Part shown: piece by piece, positions 10,775 through 20,679 of the stretch
Layout of the letters: each line of letters starts with the position of its first letter
How positions within the stretch are numbered: the stretch's first letter is position 1
Assembly (NCBI GenBank): GCA_964036045.1
Contig: OZ038384.1
Span: 97,219,474 to 97,283,473, forward strand
Length of the DNA: 64,000 bases
Direction of reading: 5' to 3'
Source: Eutreptiella sp. 'Long Island Sound 2002'
Lineage: Eukaryota > Euglenozoa > Euglenophyceae > Eutreptiales > Eutreptiaceae
Program-made: the position numbers and the translations under genes
The notes under the pieces: model-generated
What the model was told of the DNA's origin: nothing
The model's database searches: none
Seen by the model: the letters and a program-made list of their open reading frames with translations, nothing else

Positions 10775-11182
10775 TTGTCGTCGTTAGAAAACACTTGCGC
10801 GCCGAGAAAAAGCCGTCGCGAACTTTGCGTGCAGAGATGTAGAATGCCACAAACAACATCTGCGTGCAGTGAAGGAAACGCTACGAGCAGCATACAAGAG
10901 TCAGAAGGTATGCAAGCAAACGACACGAAAGCCAACTGTCTCGCTCAGAACGCCGACGCAGATGAGACAGGTTCTGATGAGTGCGATGAATGGGATGAAT
11001 GGGACCACGTGTTTGCAGAGCAATGGCAGAGACACCAGTACGAGTCGTATTGTTGGAGACAACAAAGAGAGAGCCAGCAGCCCATGTCCTACGCTGACTG
11101 GTCGCGACTGAAGATGCTCTGGGATAGCGAGCAGGAGCTGAAGAACTGGTGGATCACAGAGCAAGAGAAACAGTGCGCCTGA
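10775..11182 (+). CDS. Uncharacterised acidic, Trp-rich ORF inside the hAT element
   Basis: This 135-residue frame lies wholly within the hAT boundaries. It runs toward the transposase gene, and the two stops are 14 bp apart. The first half is Ser/Cys/Thr-rich. The second half is acidic and rich in Trp, Gln and Glu (DECDEWDEWDHVFAEQWQR, later LKNWWITEQEKQ). I do not recognise a domain. It could be a hAT accessory protein, as some hAT groups carry a second gene, a captured host exon, or a chance frame. Its biased but protein-like composition and tail-to-tail packing favour a real gene. Several Met codons (residues 1, 24 and 46) could start it. Confidence 0.45.
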   Translation: MSSLENTCAPRKSRRELCVQRCRMPQTTSACSEGNATSSIQESEGMQANDTKANCLAQNADADETGSDECDEWDEWDHVFAEQWQRHQYESYCWRQQRESQQPMSYADWSRLKMLWDSEQELKNWWITEQEKQCA

Positions 11183-11196
11183 ACAGGTTTGAGTTC

Positions 11197-13197
11197 CTAT
11201 TCCTCCTCCTCCTCATCTTCCTCAAACATATGGTCAGGCAACACACAGGGCTCTCTGAAAGCTGGGTCCCTAATCTTTCGCAGTAGCCTCATGTTCTGAT
11301 AAATATAAACAAGCTTCTCCACCTTGTGGCCATACAGACGGTTCCTACTTTTTGAGTGCACAAAACCAAACAAACTCCAGTTGCGCTCTGCAGCAGAGGC
11401 CACTGTAGGGGTTGAATGTACGCGCAGCACAATGTCCCTCAGCACTGAATTTTCATAGCAGAAAGCTTGGAACCAATTGAGGCCGCCAAGGGCAAGACTT
11501 TCTTTGGTCCAAAGGCGTTCATCTGCAAACTCTCCACACCTCGTAAGGAACTGTTGCAGTTGCAGTTTGGCTGTTTGAGCATGCTCCTGGCCACCAAAGG
11601 ATTCAAAAACCTGAGCAACATCATTCCTGATCTCACTGTCCTTCAGTGGGTCTTCCTCACGAGTCATCAAAGCAGGATTAAGCACATAGCTGGCTGAATG
11701 CACAGGGTGGTGCAAAAACTTCCACCTTTCAAGTACAAGACTCTGTGCCTGTTTGTGTTCAGGTTTGGGAAGTCCCTGATGCTCAGCAACGTGCTGTTGG
11801 AACAAAAGCATGTCGTAGTACACCAGACTATTATAAGTGGAGCCTTCTGTGTCAGCTTTCCTGATCATACGCGCCAGTGGCTGCAGCAATGTTCGACAAC
11901 TCAACAACAGCTTCCAGAAGGTTGTGGAAAGGACGATCTCAGCGATGACTTCGGCTTTGGTGCTGTCGCTGGTGGCGTACGACCACTTGGTGTTGGACCA
12001 GTCCGGTGAGACAACCGAACTCTGAAGTGGCCCCTTGTTCTTCACCATGAACTTAAGACATGGGTAATTGGTTGCGAACCGTGTGTCGCCAGGCAGTGGA
12101 GGCTCCGTCATATCCTGCTGTGCATCTTTTTCCTTGTGTTTCTTCTGCTCGTCCTTGAGAATCCCAGAGGCTCTGAATCTGTTTCGGAAAAAACTGAGAA
12201 CTGTCCGGCACTTGGTGATGACATCTTTAACAGTGGGGAGTGCACAGAGATCCTTGAACAGCAGATTGTAGCCATGAAAGGTACATCCAATCTTTGTCAA
12301 AAAATGATCAACCTCAAATTTCTCAGACTGATCCAACACGTTCAGGGCAGCCTGCATCACAGCTGCATTATCTGCCACCACTGTTGAGGTGGGGCAGGGC
12401 AGCTGCAACTGACGAACCACCTCCAAAGCATCGTGAATGCCCTGTGCGATGTGGTCTGCATTTTTCACTTGTTTGCCAGGGTAGTCTGCCTTCACAAAAA
12501 CTGAGCCACGGCGCCCAATCAGATTGTAATTGATGACAGATTGCCTGCGGATATTCGAGTACCCATCGGTTGCCAACCCTGTGTGATGATCTGCAGCAAA
12601 CACAGGGCCAATATCTTTTGAAATGTTGTCGTAAACTGTGTCCAGCAAACCATCAGCAAGCTTGTGCCTGTTGGGAGGATACAACTGAGAACCTGGTACA
12701 CCAGCCTTCACACATTTGATCAGTTTGTCAATGTAGCGACGCAGCATCACATCTTCAGAGATATGAAATGGTATACCAGCGTGGTACATGAACTCAGCAA
12801 AGGAAACATCAAGTTCTGTCTTCAGAATTTCCTGCAAGTTGTCCAGTGTTGCCTGCTTCTTTGGAGATGGTTCTGCAGCGGCATCAGGATTTTGTTGGCT
12901 CAGGAAAATCCTCTTTTTGTTTTGTTGATGTTCTTTTTGCTTCAGCTTTTCCTCAGCCTCCTTCAACAGTTTCTCTTTGACATCCTTCGGCACATTGGGG
13001 CAGGCAGCAACACCATGTCCCTTTTCCCCAGACAAATGGGCACGAGCTCTTGCAGGTCCTTGCCAGCCCTTGCCCAAAAAACCACAAAAATTGCAGTTGT
13101 AGTCATGCCCAGTTTTACTGGTTTTTGTAGCAAGGTTAAGTGTGAAATGCTGCTCAAGCAGGCCAGTGCCACGTGGTGCCATTTTTGAAATCTGCAA
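11197..13197 (-). CDS. hAT-family transposase
   Basis: The frame encodes 666 residues without interruption; a second Met at residue 6 (MAPRGTG) is the likelier start. Domains: an N-terminal BED-type zinc finger (residues about 30-70: CNFCG, then HLSGEKGHGVAAC); a Lys/Glu-rich linker; the catalytic core with the first Asp in the ATDGYSN segment and another acidic motif in VVADNAAV; the hAT signature C-x2-H in CTFHGYNL; a helical insertion; and a C-terminal dimerisation region with TPTVASAAERNWS, containing the catalytic Glu. The protein ends in a run of acidic residues. It would bind the CAGGGTTGG ends and subterminal motifs, excise the element by hairpin formation and reinsert it, leaving 8-bp duplications. 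Length and motifs are normal for the family, so it may be active. Confidence 0.95.
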   Translation of the reverse strand: MQISKMAPRGTGLLEQHFTLNLATKTSKTGHDYNCNFCGFLGKGWQGPARARAHLSGEKGHGVAACPNVPKDVKEKLLKEAEEKLKQKEHQQNKKRIFLSQQNPDAAAEPSPKKQATLDNLQEILKTELDVSFAEFMYHAGIPFHISEDVMLRRYIDKLIKCVKAGVPGSQLYPPNRHKLADGLLDTVYDNISKDIGPVFAADHHTGLATDGYSNIRRQSVINYNLIGRRGSVFVKADYPGKQVKNADHIAQGIHDALEVVRQLQLPCPTSTVVADNAAVMQAALNVLDQSEKFEVDHFLTKIGCTFHGYNLLFKDLCALPTVKDVITKCRTVLSFFRNRFRASGILKDEQKKHKEKDAQQDMTEPPLPGDTRFATNYPCLKFMVKNKGPLQSSVVSPDWSNTKWSYATSDSTKAEVIAEIVLSTTFWKLLLSCRTLLQPLARMIRKADTEGSTYNSLVYYDMLLFQQHVAEHQGLPKPEHKQAQSLVLERWKFLHHPVHSASYVLNPALMTREEDPLKDSEIRNDVAQVFESFGGQEHAQTAKLQLQQFLTRCGEFADERLWTKESLALGGLNWFQAFCYENSVLRDIVLRVHSTPTVASAAERNWSLFGFVHSKSRNRLYGHKVEKLVYIYQNMRLLRKIRDPAFREPCVLPDHMFEEDEEEEE

Positions 13198-13381
13198 AAG
13201 TTCAGAAGGAGAATAACATCTGAGGGGTGTCTAGAAAACCCGACCGGACCTCCCCTGGTGGCATGCCACCTACAGGTGAGTTTGCTAAGCCACCGAGTGT
13301 GGACAGCAGTCTGGATCTGGGTGGCCTGGCCCTGAGGATGTGGATGTGAAATGTTTGTTTTTGGTGCTGTGTGATGGGACA

Positions 13382-13462
13382 CATCACTGATGACGTCATG
13401 CATGATGACATCATCAGTGATGTCACTGATGACATCATCATTGACATCACTGATGATGTCAT
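13382..13462. promoter_or_regulatory. Cluster of palindromic TGATGACATCA/TGACGTCA motifs upstream of hAT transposase
   Basis: About 80 bp hold repeated, mostly self-complementary copies of CATCACTGATGACGTCATG and CACTGATGACATCATC. They include one perfect TGACGTCA (CRE/bZIP-like) core. The cluster lies between the transposase start and the right terminus, where a promoter and transposase-binding sites would be expected. It could also fold into hairpins. Function is inferred from position only. Confidence 0.45.
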
Positions 13463-13687
13463 CAACCAGGTTAAACAAATATAGAACACAAGGTATCCAA
13501 AAAAAAAAAATTAAGAAAAAAAATTATTTTTGAAAACAATTGCAGGTTGTACACTAAAACAGAATAGCTGCAAGTTCTAGGAACATAACTTCTGTGACCA
13601 AACAGTACTTTGTCAGGAAACGATACGATACGTTACATTACAGTACTGTATCGGAACGATACGATACATTACACGTACTGTATTGTA

Positions 13688-13704
13688 CCAACCCTGGTGG
13701 GATG
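13688..13704. repeat. hAT right terminal inverted repeat and target duplicate
   Basis: CCAACCCTG (13688-13696) is followed by GTGGGATG (13697-13704). Downstream, the chromodomain continues with codons for GYGLSEATWEP. Confidence 0.97.
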
Positions 13705-13862
13705 GCTACGGGTTGTCTGAGGCGACCTGGGAACCTATGTCAGCCTTCATACAACCAGATGGGAGTATCAACCCCATCTTCCGCACTTACCTCGTTGAGA
13801 ACAACGAGGGGCAGCTCCTAACCCGTGCTGAGACTATGTCCCAGCGTAAGAAGCGGAACTAA

Positions 13863-15339
13863 TCTCCCTGTGTCAGTCTGTGCCCTGCAGACCCATGCCT
13901 ATGGTTTCCAGCGTGAGCCAGGTGGCCGCTTATCATGATTGCAGCCACCCAGCGAGTGTGTGCCTTGTTGGCCATGTGTTGCATGGGTACTGCCCTAATG
14001 TAATGACCGTGGTGAGCCAACGAAGAACGGTGGCTTCCTACACCAGGGGGGAATGACAAGCAAGGTGTTATGAGGCAAGGTGTGTCTTCCCTCCTTGGGG
14101 ACAAGCGAGCCCACAGTTAGGACCCCTGACTGGTCCAGACCCATGGGGTTCTACCCTTCCTTACTGGGTTTACCATACCCCTAAGTGTGCTACGTATGTC
14201 TGTATGTGTCTCACTTCTCTCCCAAGCGTGGCTCCCGGAGACCGGGCTTCGCTGACGTCGGACCAAAGGTCCTAATCAGGTACTATTACCACTCCTATGG
14301 CGCCCAATTTCTGTGCTGGCGCCTATCCTTGGGGTGACACGGCAAAAGCCCTACCTACTAGAGGGGAGGGGTGGCCAAGCGTGCTAAGGGCATACAAAAC
14401 GCCCATTTTTGCTACAGGCCAAAAGCTAACGCACTCCCCTGCCCACGAGGAGAAGCACGCGGGACAGGAGACACCACTACACTACACTCACTAACGCCAG
14501 CACCGGCCTTCGAAGGCAGGGTGAGCACTCATCACTTGCACTCCACTCCTGCCAGGCCTGCTGACCCTAACCCCTACACACGCTACTGGGTGCTGCTGTC
14601 GAAGTTCACTCAGGCCCTAATGGCCCACCAGTGAAGAAGACAAGAGAACACAGCGCTCCTAAGCAGCTGTGGCCTAACAGGGGACGCCACAACGCGTTTC
14701 CCCTGCTAGGGCTTGGAGGGAAGGGGTGCTCTCGTTGCGTGCACAGCGCAGATGTCGTTGAAGTCGAACTGCCCTCGCCAGTACTGGCTGAGGCACAGTG
14801 ATTTGATTTGTGATCAGCGCCCCTGTTTTGCTGGGGCAGAAAAATGGATAGCCGCCGAAGGCAGCTGCTGCGTGCACCAATCACCCTTAACCTCTCCCAC
14901 CTGTACAACAGAGGCAAATGAAGGGGTGTTTGCGGCGGAGGAACCAAGCCACACTCCAGGTATTATACCCTTCTCAGTGTGACCTATAATACACTGTCGG
15001 CAAACACGCTGACGGATCAGCTCCCCTGTCAAGCAAGCAAGCTCTAAGAGACTCATCAGGTTCTCTTAAAGAACGTACCGAGGAGCCTCTGGGTAACCTA
15101 AACAAGGTTTACCGTGCGCAATTCGCGTGGCCTACCCTTTAATGCATCATGTGCACGCAGGGAAGGGAGGCTGAACCACTGACTCAACCAGGAGGTGAGC
15201 TCCTCCTGGGCTAACCTACCTTACTCACCATGCATCGTGTGAATGCCGAGTTGGGACGAACACAAAACAAGCCTAAGCGTTTTAAGCAACCCTACTTTAA
15301 CGCCACGGCCGCACACGAACAAACGCTTTCTTTACTTAC
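13863..15339 (+). other. gypsy 3' region: polypurine tract, putative LTR, PBS-like site; no gene seen
   Basis: After the pol stop come about 190 nt, then the purine tract CCAGGGGGGAA (14043-14053) and TGACAAG, a candidate LTR start. At 14299 TGGCGCCCAA resembles a primer-binding site for a Lys-type tRNA, as would follow a 5' LTR. If both are real, the stretch between them is a ~244-bp LTR shared with a second, degraded element downstream. However, it does not end in CA, so this is weak. No coding sequence is recognised up to 15339. Confidence 0.35.
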
Positions 15340-15687
15340 CTGTGAAGAAGAAAACAAGGGTGAATTTGGGATACAGGTAAAGCGTCACAGCGTGTGGATG
15401 CCTCGATTAGGCACATGCATCGCGAGCACAGCGCATATTCTAACCCTACGTGCGCCCTGCGCGCTCCATTCGCATCGGATACCTTTCATTCCTGTTTTTA
15501 TCTGTGCAGAGCACGAGAGAAGAACACCCGACCCCCCAACGAGCACAGCGTTGACAACCCTAACGTTTTGACGAAACAACCAACACGAACGCAATGCGTG
15601 AGTGTGAGGTGACACTGACATACCTGAGAGATGGATTATTGACCTGCTCTGTGGTGTGGGCTGAATTTGAATACTTGACTCTCAAGT
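15340..15687. repeat. 348-bp direct repeat, left copy
   Basis: The repeat runs from CTGTGAAGAAG to GACTCTCAAGT. It is the same length as the copy at 17089-17436, and about six base differences were seen by eye. It ends directly at TGGCGAGGG, where the T-poor block begins. Confidence 0.93.
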
Positions 15688-17088
15688 GGCGAGGGACCAA
15701 CCACACCACACACCGGCCACAACCCCACCAACACACCACCGCCACACACCACCGCCGCCGGCAGACCCCAGCCAGGAGTGGCGGGGACCGCCCACCACCA
15801 CCGGCAGCGAAACCCAGCCAGGAGTGGCGGGGAGTAGCACACAGGAACCTCCGCCAGGAGTGGCGAGGGACCAACCACACCACACACCAGCCACAGAGCA
15901 AGCGCCAGCCGAGGAAAGGCAGAGGGAGGAACAGCCAGGCGCCCCCCCCCCCCCCCCCCCCAAAAAAAGGGGGGGGTGGGCGCGCGAAAACAGCCCACAG
16001 CCACCAAACCGCCGCCAACAACACAGAAGGGGGCCAAACCCCCCACCCAGAGGGCACCGAAGACAGGACCCCCAAACAGGTACAGGGGGACCACCCAGCC
16101 AAAACCGGCAACACCAAGCCAGGAACAGCGGCCCAGCGGGAAAAGGAGCACCGAAACAAGCAGAAAGAAAAAAAAAAAAAACAAAAGCCAGCAGCCCAGC
16201 CCGAAAGAAAGGAGACGGGGGGAGAGACCACAAGGCCCGGGACGGGGACACCCAGCAACCGGAAAAAAAAAAAAAAAAAAAAGCGCAAAAAACACAACCC
16301 GACAACCCAGCCAAGAAGGGCGGGGCACAGCCGAGACCCGGGCCCAGCACGCACGCCCACACCGCACACCGAAACCGGAAACGGCGGGGGCAAGGGAAAC
16401 GCGCACGAAACCACACAGGTCCCGAAAGCAGGCCGACACCAAAGCCCAACCACGAACACCACAAACAGCCGGCAAAAGAGGGACAACACCACAAACCAAG
16501 CCCAAACACACCCACCCAGGAACCCAGCCACAACGGGCAGGGGTAAACAAAACCCACCACCAAACGCAACCCGGACCCAACCACAAACGCAAGCCAACAG
16601 TAGGAAACCCAGTGCCCACAGCCCGGGCACTGAGGCAGCCCGTGCCATGCAGGTGACCCGGCCAAACGAGATCCGGAGCCCGGGGGTAAGGCTGCATCCT
16701 AAGGCCAGCGCTGCTTTGGGACTCGAGGCGGAGCGTGCGACACCCAAGCGCCTCGGAACCCTAGTACCAAGAACATGCATGCATGCCTTGGGAACGGGAT
16801 ACGCCAGGAAGTCCGGTGAACCCCTAGGGTTCCGCCCAAAGGAGGGGACGTGCGCAAGCACGGGGGCCCACCCTCCCGGCGAGACAAGCACGTCACGCTG
16901 GCGGCGATCAGCCCTCCCGGTGTAGCCCGGGGCCGCTTTGTTGGGGGCCAAAAGTCAGGTCTAGCGGGATGTAAGCCGCCTCCCCTCTTCACGCGCGGAG
17001 CCTCTTCCTGTTCGTCACAGGGGCGACGCCAGGGGGAACCATGGGGCGCCTCTCCACGACCGAGTGCACCTACCTACCTACCTACCTA
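15688..17088. other. T-depleted, C/A/G-rich block between the 348-bp repeats
   Basis: From 15978 to 16419 the plus strand has a single T (16081); 16082-16419 is 338 nt with none. The block has three degenerate copies of a GCCAGGAGTGGCG motif (15770-15870), a C22 tract followed by A7 and G8, and long A runs. Because stop codons need T, several frames stay open, but the predicted products are low-complexity and not protein-like. The last ~450 bp (16640-17088) are more balanced and end in (CTAC)n. No gene is supported. Confidence 0.8.
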
Positions 17089-17436
17089 CTGTGAAGAAGA
17101 AAACAAGGGTGAATTTGGGATACAGGTAAAGCGTCACAGCGTGTGGATGCCTGGATTAGGCACATGCATCGCGAGCACAGCGCATATTCTAACCCTACGT
17201 GCGCCCTGCGCGCTCCATTCGCATCACATACCTTTCATTCCTGTTTTTATCTGTGCAGAGCACGAGAGAAGAACACGCGACCCCCCAACGAGCACAGCGT
17301 TGACAACCCTAACGTTTTCACGAAACAACCAACACGAACGCAATGCGTGAGTGTGAGGTGACACTGACATACCTGAGAGATGGATTGTTGACCTGCTCTG
17401 TGGTGTGGGCTGAATTTGAATACTTGACTCTCAAGT
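17089..17436. repeat. 348-bp direct repeat, right copy
   Basis: Near-identical partner of 15340-15687. The TG start is LTR-like but the end is not CA, no polypurine tract precedes it, and the outer flanks show no target duplication. Whether the pair are LTRs of a non-coding element or a segmental duplication stays open. Confidence 0.93.
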
Positions 17437-18287
17437 TTATAAAAATTTTGATGCAACTGTGCAAAATTTTCCTTTAAAACTTTAAAAACTACGGCTCATA
17501 CCTTCTTTTCCAAAAGCCGTTTACGCTTGCGCAACCCTTTTCTTGGAGTCCGCTGCCTTTGCGCTTGTCTGCGACTTTGAGTTGTGTGTAAAAATGACGA
17601 TTTCCCGCGTGGTTTCGTCGATTCTTAACGATTTCACTTGCGAAATCGCAACCCCTTCCGCTAAACCGCAGGAATCACTCCCTGCTGGTTACATTTTCTA
17701 TTTTTTCCAGCTCCTGGGGGTTTGTGTCCTCCATTGGGAGTATTGCTCCGCCCTGGCCCTTGATCAGGACGTATACTAGAACGCTGTTTATACAGCGATA
17801 GCCGTCCGCATTAGAGCGTTCGACTGTACCCTAGTGGGCAGACACATGTGCTCTAGGGAGGAAGTCCTGGGTTCAATTCTCACTACCCCCAAACTTTTTC
17901 CAAAAGTTTTCGTCGCACGCCGGCGACTTTTGAGGAATGCCCCATCGAAGGGACATCATTCACGGTACATTACACTGTTTTTCAAGGGTACCTACAGTGT
18001 AATAGGCTTCTATGAAGTGATGAGGATGTTTTTGGTAAGTTTAATGCATTTGCTGAGGTAATTTTGGGAATATTTGAGCCTTTTTCTTTGGTCCTACTAG
18101 CTTGATCAACTAGTACTCCAGGGGGGAGTAAGAAAAAGTCACTGCCATGTCTTTCTTGGAGGGCTTGATCCAGGCTAAGCCCCCCTTAAAGCCCTTTGTT
18201 GATGCTAAGACAAACTCAAGTGTTTTTATCTCTCTTTAGTTGCTTAAAGTACACTTTCTCAAAGTAACTAGGGTTGTGACCCTAGCC
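17437..18287. other. AT-rich non-coding stretch
   Basis: No coding sequence is recognised. The DNA is AT-richer than its neighbours. The only structured element noticed is the tRNA-like segment at 17785-17892. Confidence 0.6.
17785..17892 (+). repeat. Possible tRNA-derived SINE head
   Basis: TTAGAGCGTTCGACTGT resembles the 3' side of a tRNA D-arm plus anticodon stem. About 50 nt on, CTGGGTTCAATTCTCAC fits the pol III B box (GGTTCRANYCY) with a weak T-stem. The A-box region is poor and no full cloverleaf forms, so this is not a working tRNA. A SINE head or a degenerate tRNA are the options. Confidence 0.3.
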
Positions 18288-18480
18288 CCCCCATGAAGTT
18301 CACCCCTACCACTCAACTGAGCGGAGGTACCTTCCTTCATGGAGGACATACCAAAATAAAACAGGCATTTCATGCTTGTTGGCCTTGGAGGTTAAGCCTA
18401 GTGGTCTCCCACCCCAAGACCCCTATACTCAATTGTTTCTACCACTTATTGTGGTCCTACTTTGTAACTGTTTCTGAATT
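18288..18480. repeat. Dispersed repeat, copy 1
   Basis: Shares TTCACCCCTACCACTCA, a CATACCAAAATAAAA-like segment and a following CCCCACCCC/CCCACCCTAG region with 54780-54900. Part of it (GTGGTCCTACTTTGTAACTG) also resembles 63841-63870. These are diverged copies of one non-coding family. Confidence 0.6.
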
Positions 18481-18828
18481 CAGTTGCTTGGCCAAGTCAT
18501 TTTCTGTGTGGTCCTGACATCTATGCCCCTCAGTCCTAACCAGCACCATTACACCCAAAAGAGTGCACATGAAGTGCCTCTTGCAATCTCTGAGGCAAGA
18601 GTCAGACCAATTTTCATATAAAATCTTTTGTATTATCCATTTGTGATTGAATCTATGTGTATAAACCTGCTTTGTCTATCTGCGGCCCTTCTGTGTTACA
18701 CTGGATTCCAAAACCAATCATTGATTCGATCCACATCCTGTCCTTGCTCTACTTGCTGCTTTGGTTGGGGTTTTCAACTACAAAACCTGCAGGAATACAT
18801 CAAAATATCTAGGGCATAATTCAAGGAC

Positions 18829-20655
18829 ATCTTTCTTGGGCCAACTGGCTCCTGTTCACCGGTGTGCCCGCTCGGTGTGTTGTGTTGGGTGTGCGGTGTC
18901 GTGGGCCTCCTGGCTCCTGTTCACCGGTGTGCCCGCTCGGTGTGTTGTGTTGCGTGTGCGGTATCCTGGGCCTCCTGGCTCCTGTTCCCCGGTGTGCCCG
19001 CTCGGTGTGTTGTGTTGCATGTGCGGTGTCCTGGGCCTCCTGGCTCCTGTTCACCGGTGTGCCCGCTCCGTGCGTTGCTTTGCGTGTGCGGCGTCCTGGG
19101 CCACCTGGCTCCTGTTCACCGGTGTGCCGCTCGGTGTGTTGTTCTGCGTGTGCGGTGTCCTGGGCCCCCTGGCTCCTGTTCACCGGTGTGCCCGCTCGGT
19201 GTGTTGTTTTGCGTGTGCGGTGTCCTGGGCGTCCTGGCTCCTGTTCACCGGTGTGCCCGCTCGGTGCGTTGTTTCGCGTGTGTGGCGTCCTGGGCCACCT
19301 GGCTCTTGTTCACCGGTGTGCCCGCTCGGTGTGTGTGTTTTTTTGCGTGTGCGGTGTCCTGGGCCTCCTGGGGCCTGTTCACAGGTGTGCCCGCTCGGTG
19401 TGTTGTTTTGCGTGTGCGGTGTCCTGGGCCAGCTGGCTCCTGTTCACCGGTGTGCCCGCTCGGTGTGTTGTGTTGGGTGTGCGGTGTCCTGGGCCTCCTG
19501 GCTCCTGTTCACCGGTGTGCCCGCTCGGTGTGTTGTGTTGCGTGTGCGGTGTCCTGGGCCACCTGGCTCCTGTTCACCGGTGTGCCCGCTCGGTGTGTTG
19601 TGTTGCGTGTGCGCTGTCCTGGGCATCCTGGCTCCTGTTCACCGGTGTGCCCGCTCGGTGTGTTGTTTTGCGTGTGCGGTGTCCTGGGCCTCCTGGCTCC
19701 TGTTCACCGGAGTGCCCGCTCGGTGTGTTGTGTTGGGTGTGCGGTGTCCTGGGCCTCCTGGCTCCTGTTCACCGGTGTGCCCGCTCGGTGTGTTGTGTTG
19801 CGTGTGCGGTGTCCTGGGCCTCCTGGCTCCTGTTCACCGGTGTACCCGCTCCGTGCGTTGTTTCGCGTGTGCGGCGTCCTGGGCCCCCTGGCTCCTGTTC
19901 ACCGGTGTGCCGCTCGGTGTGTTGTTCTGCGTGTGCAGTGTCCTGGGCCCCCTGGCTCCTGTTCACCGGTGTGCCCGCTGGGTGTGTTGTTTTGTGTGTG
20001 CCGTGTCCTGGGCCTCCTGGCTCCTGTTCACCGGTGTGCCCCCTCGGTGTGTTGTGTTGCGTCTGCGGTGTTCTGGGCCTCCTGGCGCCTGTTCACCAGT
20101 GTGTCCGCTCGGTGTGTTGTTTTGCGTGTGCGGTGTCCTGGGCCAACTGGCTCCTGTTCACCGGTGTGCCGGTTCGGTGTGTTGTGTTGGGTGTGCGGTG
20201 TCCTGGGCCAACTGGCTCCTGTTCACCGGTGTGCCCGCTTGGTGTGTTGTGTTGGGTGTGTGGTGTCCTGGGCCTCCTGGCTCCTGTTCACCGGTGTGCC
20301 CGCTCGGTGTGTTGTGTTGTGTGTGCGGTGTCCTGGGCCTCCTGGCTCCTGTTCACCGGTGTGCCCGCTCGGTGTGTTGTTTTGCGTGTGCGGTGTCCTG
20401 GGCCAACTGGCTCCTGTTCACCGGTGTGCCCACTCTGTGTGTTGTTTTGTGTGTGCGGTGGCCTGGGCCTCCTGGCTCCTGTTCACCGGTGTGCCCGTTC
20501 GGTGTGTTGTTTTGCGTGTGCGGTGTCCTGGGCCTCCTGGCTCCTGTTCACCGGTGCGCCTGCTCGGTGTGTTGGTTTGCGTGTGCGGTGTCCTAGGCCT
20601 CCTGGCTCCTCTTCACCGGTGTGCCCGCTCGGTGTGTTGTGTTGCTGTGCGGGGC
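18829..20655. repeat. 65-bp minisatellite, about 28 copies
   Basis: The unit contains GCTCCTGTTCACCGGTG, then CCCGCTCGGTGTGTTG and TGCGGTGTCCTGGGCC. Because 65 is not a multiple of 3 and the unit has no stop on the plus strand in any frame, all three plus frames stay open for about 600 codons; these are artefacts. A one-base-deleted variant (GTGCCGCTCGG) recurs at 19123 and 19907, 784 bp or about 12 units apart, with matching neighbours, so a block of about 12 units was duplicated. Confidence 0.95.
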
Positions 20656-20679
20656 GTCGCTGCGGGGCGCTCACTCATC

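Larger units (their letters stand above)
10437..13696. mobile_element. Complete autonomous-looking hAT transposon
   Basis: The 3,260-bp element starts CAGGGTTGG and ends CCAACCCTG, a 9-bp terminal inverted repeat typical of hAT ends. It is flanked on both sides by the 8-bp duplication GTGGGATG, the hAT target-site length. Subterminal regions share AATACAGTACG and CGTATCG motifs in opposite orientation, likely transposase binding sites. Cargo: an intact minus-strand transposase and a convergent plus-strand ORF. The insertion lies inside the gypsy chromodomain. The perfect duplication and intact transposase suggest a recent jump. Confidence 0.97.
5792..13862 (+). pseudogene. pol: gypsy pol: PR, NPPF domain, RT, RNase H, integrase, chromodomain (split by hAT)
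   Basis: Pol continues in the gag frame right after TAG 5789-5791. Domains: protease DTGATLSIV near 5870; an NPPF motif at 6415-6426 in a methyltransferase-like region; RT about 7480-8200, with LRLVVDYGEVNKK, FGVANAPALFQ and catalytic HIDDV near 8027; RNase H from VLITDASD near 8470; integrase with an H-H-C-C finger (HLSSGHTG...CGCH) and catalytic D, D, E in YVDYIH, HSDEDV and CERQNR (about 9200-9740). A TGA at 9935-9937 interrupts the frame, which then continues through a GDLVLV integrase C-terminus to the chromodomain. That domain breaks at 10436 and resumes at 13704-13862 with GYGLSEATWEP. The two halves join in frame once the hAT and one target duplicate are ignored. Chromodomains typically steer integration toward marked chromatin. 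Confidence 0.9.
5030..14297 (+). mobile_element. Ty3/gypsy chromovirus-type LTR retrotransposon, 5' part lost, with nested hAT
   Basis: Order on the plus strand: gag fragment, aspartic protease, methyltransferase-like NPPF domain, reverse transcriptase, RNase H, integrase, chromodomain. The 5' LTR and start of gag are displaced by the LINE at 5029. The chromodomain is split by the hAT at 10437-13696. A purine tract at 14043-14053 is followed by TGACAAG, a plausible start of the 3' LTR at 14054. The LTR end cannot be proved without its partner; 14297 is a guess because a PBS-like TGGCGCCCAA begins at 14299. A frameshift and three in-frame stops suggest an inactive copy. Confidence 0.85.

Noticed and set aside
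15594-16951. Open frames of 286-463 codons on both strands
   Set aside because: Near absence of T on one strand removes stop codons. The products are Pro/Lys/Thr- or Phe/Cys/Val-rich low-complexity sequence with no domains, and overlap in several frames.
18360-18440. Second tRNA-like segment
   Set aside because: No B-box match and no stems. It belongs to the dispersed repeat shared with 54780-54900.
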